Assembly: GCA_030591795.1 (NCBI GenBank)
Contig: JAUVAJ010000109.1
Location: 1 to 6,488, forward strand
Source of the DNA: Desulfuromonadales bacterium
Lineage (GTDB): Bacteria; Desulfobacterota; Desulfuromonadia; Desulfuromonadales; UBA2294
DNA: 6,488 nucleotides
Direction: 5' to 3'
Of this stretch, positions 6,338 to 6,488 are shown piece after piece. The first letter of the stretch is position 1, and each line of letters starts with the position of its first letter. The notes under the pieces were generated by a model that was not told the origin of the DNA, ran no database searches, and was given only the letters and a program-made list of their open reading frames with translations. The translations under genes were made by a program, and so were the position numbers.

Positions 6338-6488
6338 GCGGGCCGAACAAACTCCCATCACCACCCTGCTATTTGATCTAGACGGCACACTGGTCGACTC
6401 AGCCGTCGATCTGGCAACCTCCGTCAACCTGCTGCGCCAGGAGCACGATCTTGCACCACTCGATATCGACACGGTGCGCAGCTACGTC
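6330..6488 (+). CDS. gph: HAD-family phosphatase, probable phosphoglycolate phosphatase (partial)
   Basis: Only the first 53 codons are in the window; the gene runs off the right edge. The visible protein starts MPERAEQTPITTLLFDLDGTLVDSA in outline, with HAD motif I DLDGT at 16-20, where D16 is the expected nucleophile and D18 the acid/base. The following VDSAVDL and the segment ending DTVRSYV are typical of the start of the cap domain in Gph and PpaX proteins. The likely reaction is dephosphorylation of 2-phosphoglycolate, but pyrophosphatase PpaX or another HAD hydrolase cannot be excluded without motifs II to IV. The ATG at 6330 overlaps the end of yggS by eight bases in another frame, with GGGG at 6317-6320 as a possible ribosome binding site. 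The pair is probably translationally coupled. Confidence 0.85.
   Translation, partial: MPERAEQTPITTLLFDLDGTLVDSAVDLATSVNLLRQEHDLAPLDIDTVRSYV

Overview
The window is a stretch of bacterial housekeeping chromosome. It holds six protein genes, all on the + strand, and two unusually long, repeat-filled gaps. The gene order smg-topA-trmFO, the close resemblance of the Smg protein to remembered Geobacter-type DUF494 proteins, and the moderately GC-rich coding sequence all suggest a Desulfuromonadales-like member of the former Deltaproteobacteria. This placement is an inference from memory of protein families, not from a database search.

Layout: (1) 1-606: smg (DUF494), best started at a TTG at 31 behind a clear AGGAG, then an intrinsic terminator and a possible topA promoter. 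(2) 607-2936: topA, a complete type IA DNA topoisomerase I with four C-terminal zinc ribbons, closed by a strong terminator. (3) 2937-3421: a non-coding gap packed with inverted repeats, including a GTCATTTCGAG-type palindromic element and a composite element with a perfect 12-bp inverted repeat. (4) 3422-5349: trmFO (folate-dependent tRNA m5U54 methyltransferase) and maf (YhdE-type nucleotide pyrophosphatase), overlapping by ATGA with a near-perfect ribosome binding site for maf. (5) 5350-5644: a second repeat-rich gap with a C5/G5 MITE-like element (5399-5489) and a separate stem-loop. (6) 5645-6488: yggS (PLP-binding homeostasis protein) overlapping by 8 bases with the start of a gph-like HAD phosphatase that runs off the window.

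The genes fall into probable units smg | topA | trmFO-maf | yggS-gph. They do not form one pathway. They cover DNA supercoiling, tRNA modification, nucleotide-pool cleaning, vitamin B6 homeostasis and, probably, removal of 2-phosphoglycolate. I found no phage, CRISPR, toxin-antitoxin or defence system and no sign of a new multi-gene system. The most unusual content is the set of dispersed-repeat-like elements in the two gaps and a dnaX-type A AAA AAG heptamer at the PLP-lysine codons of yggS.
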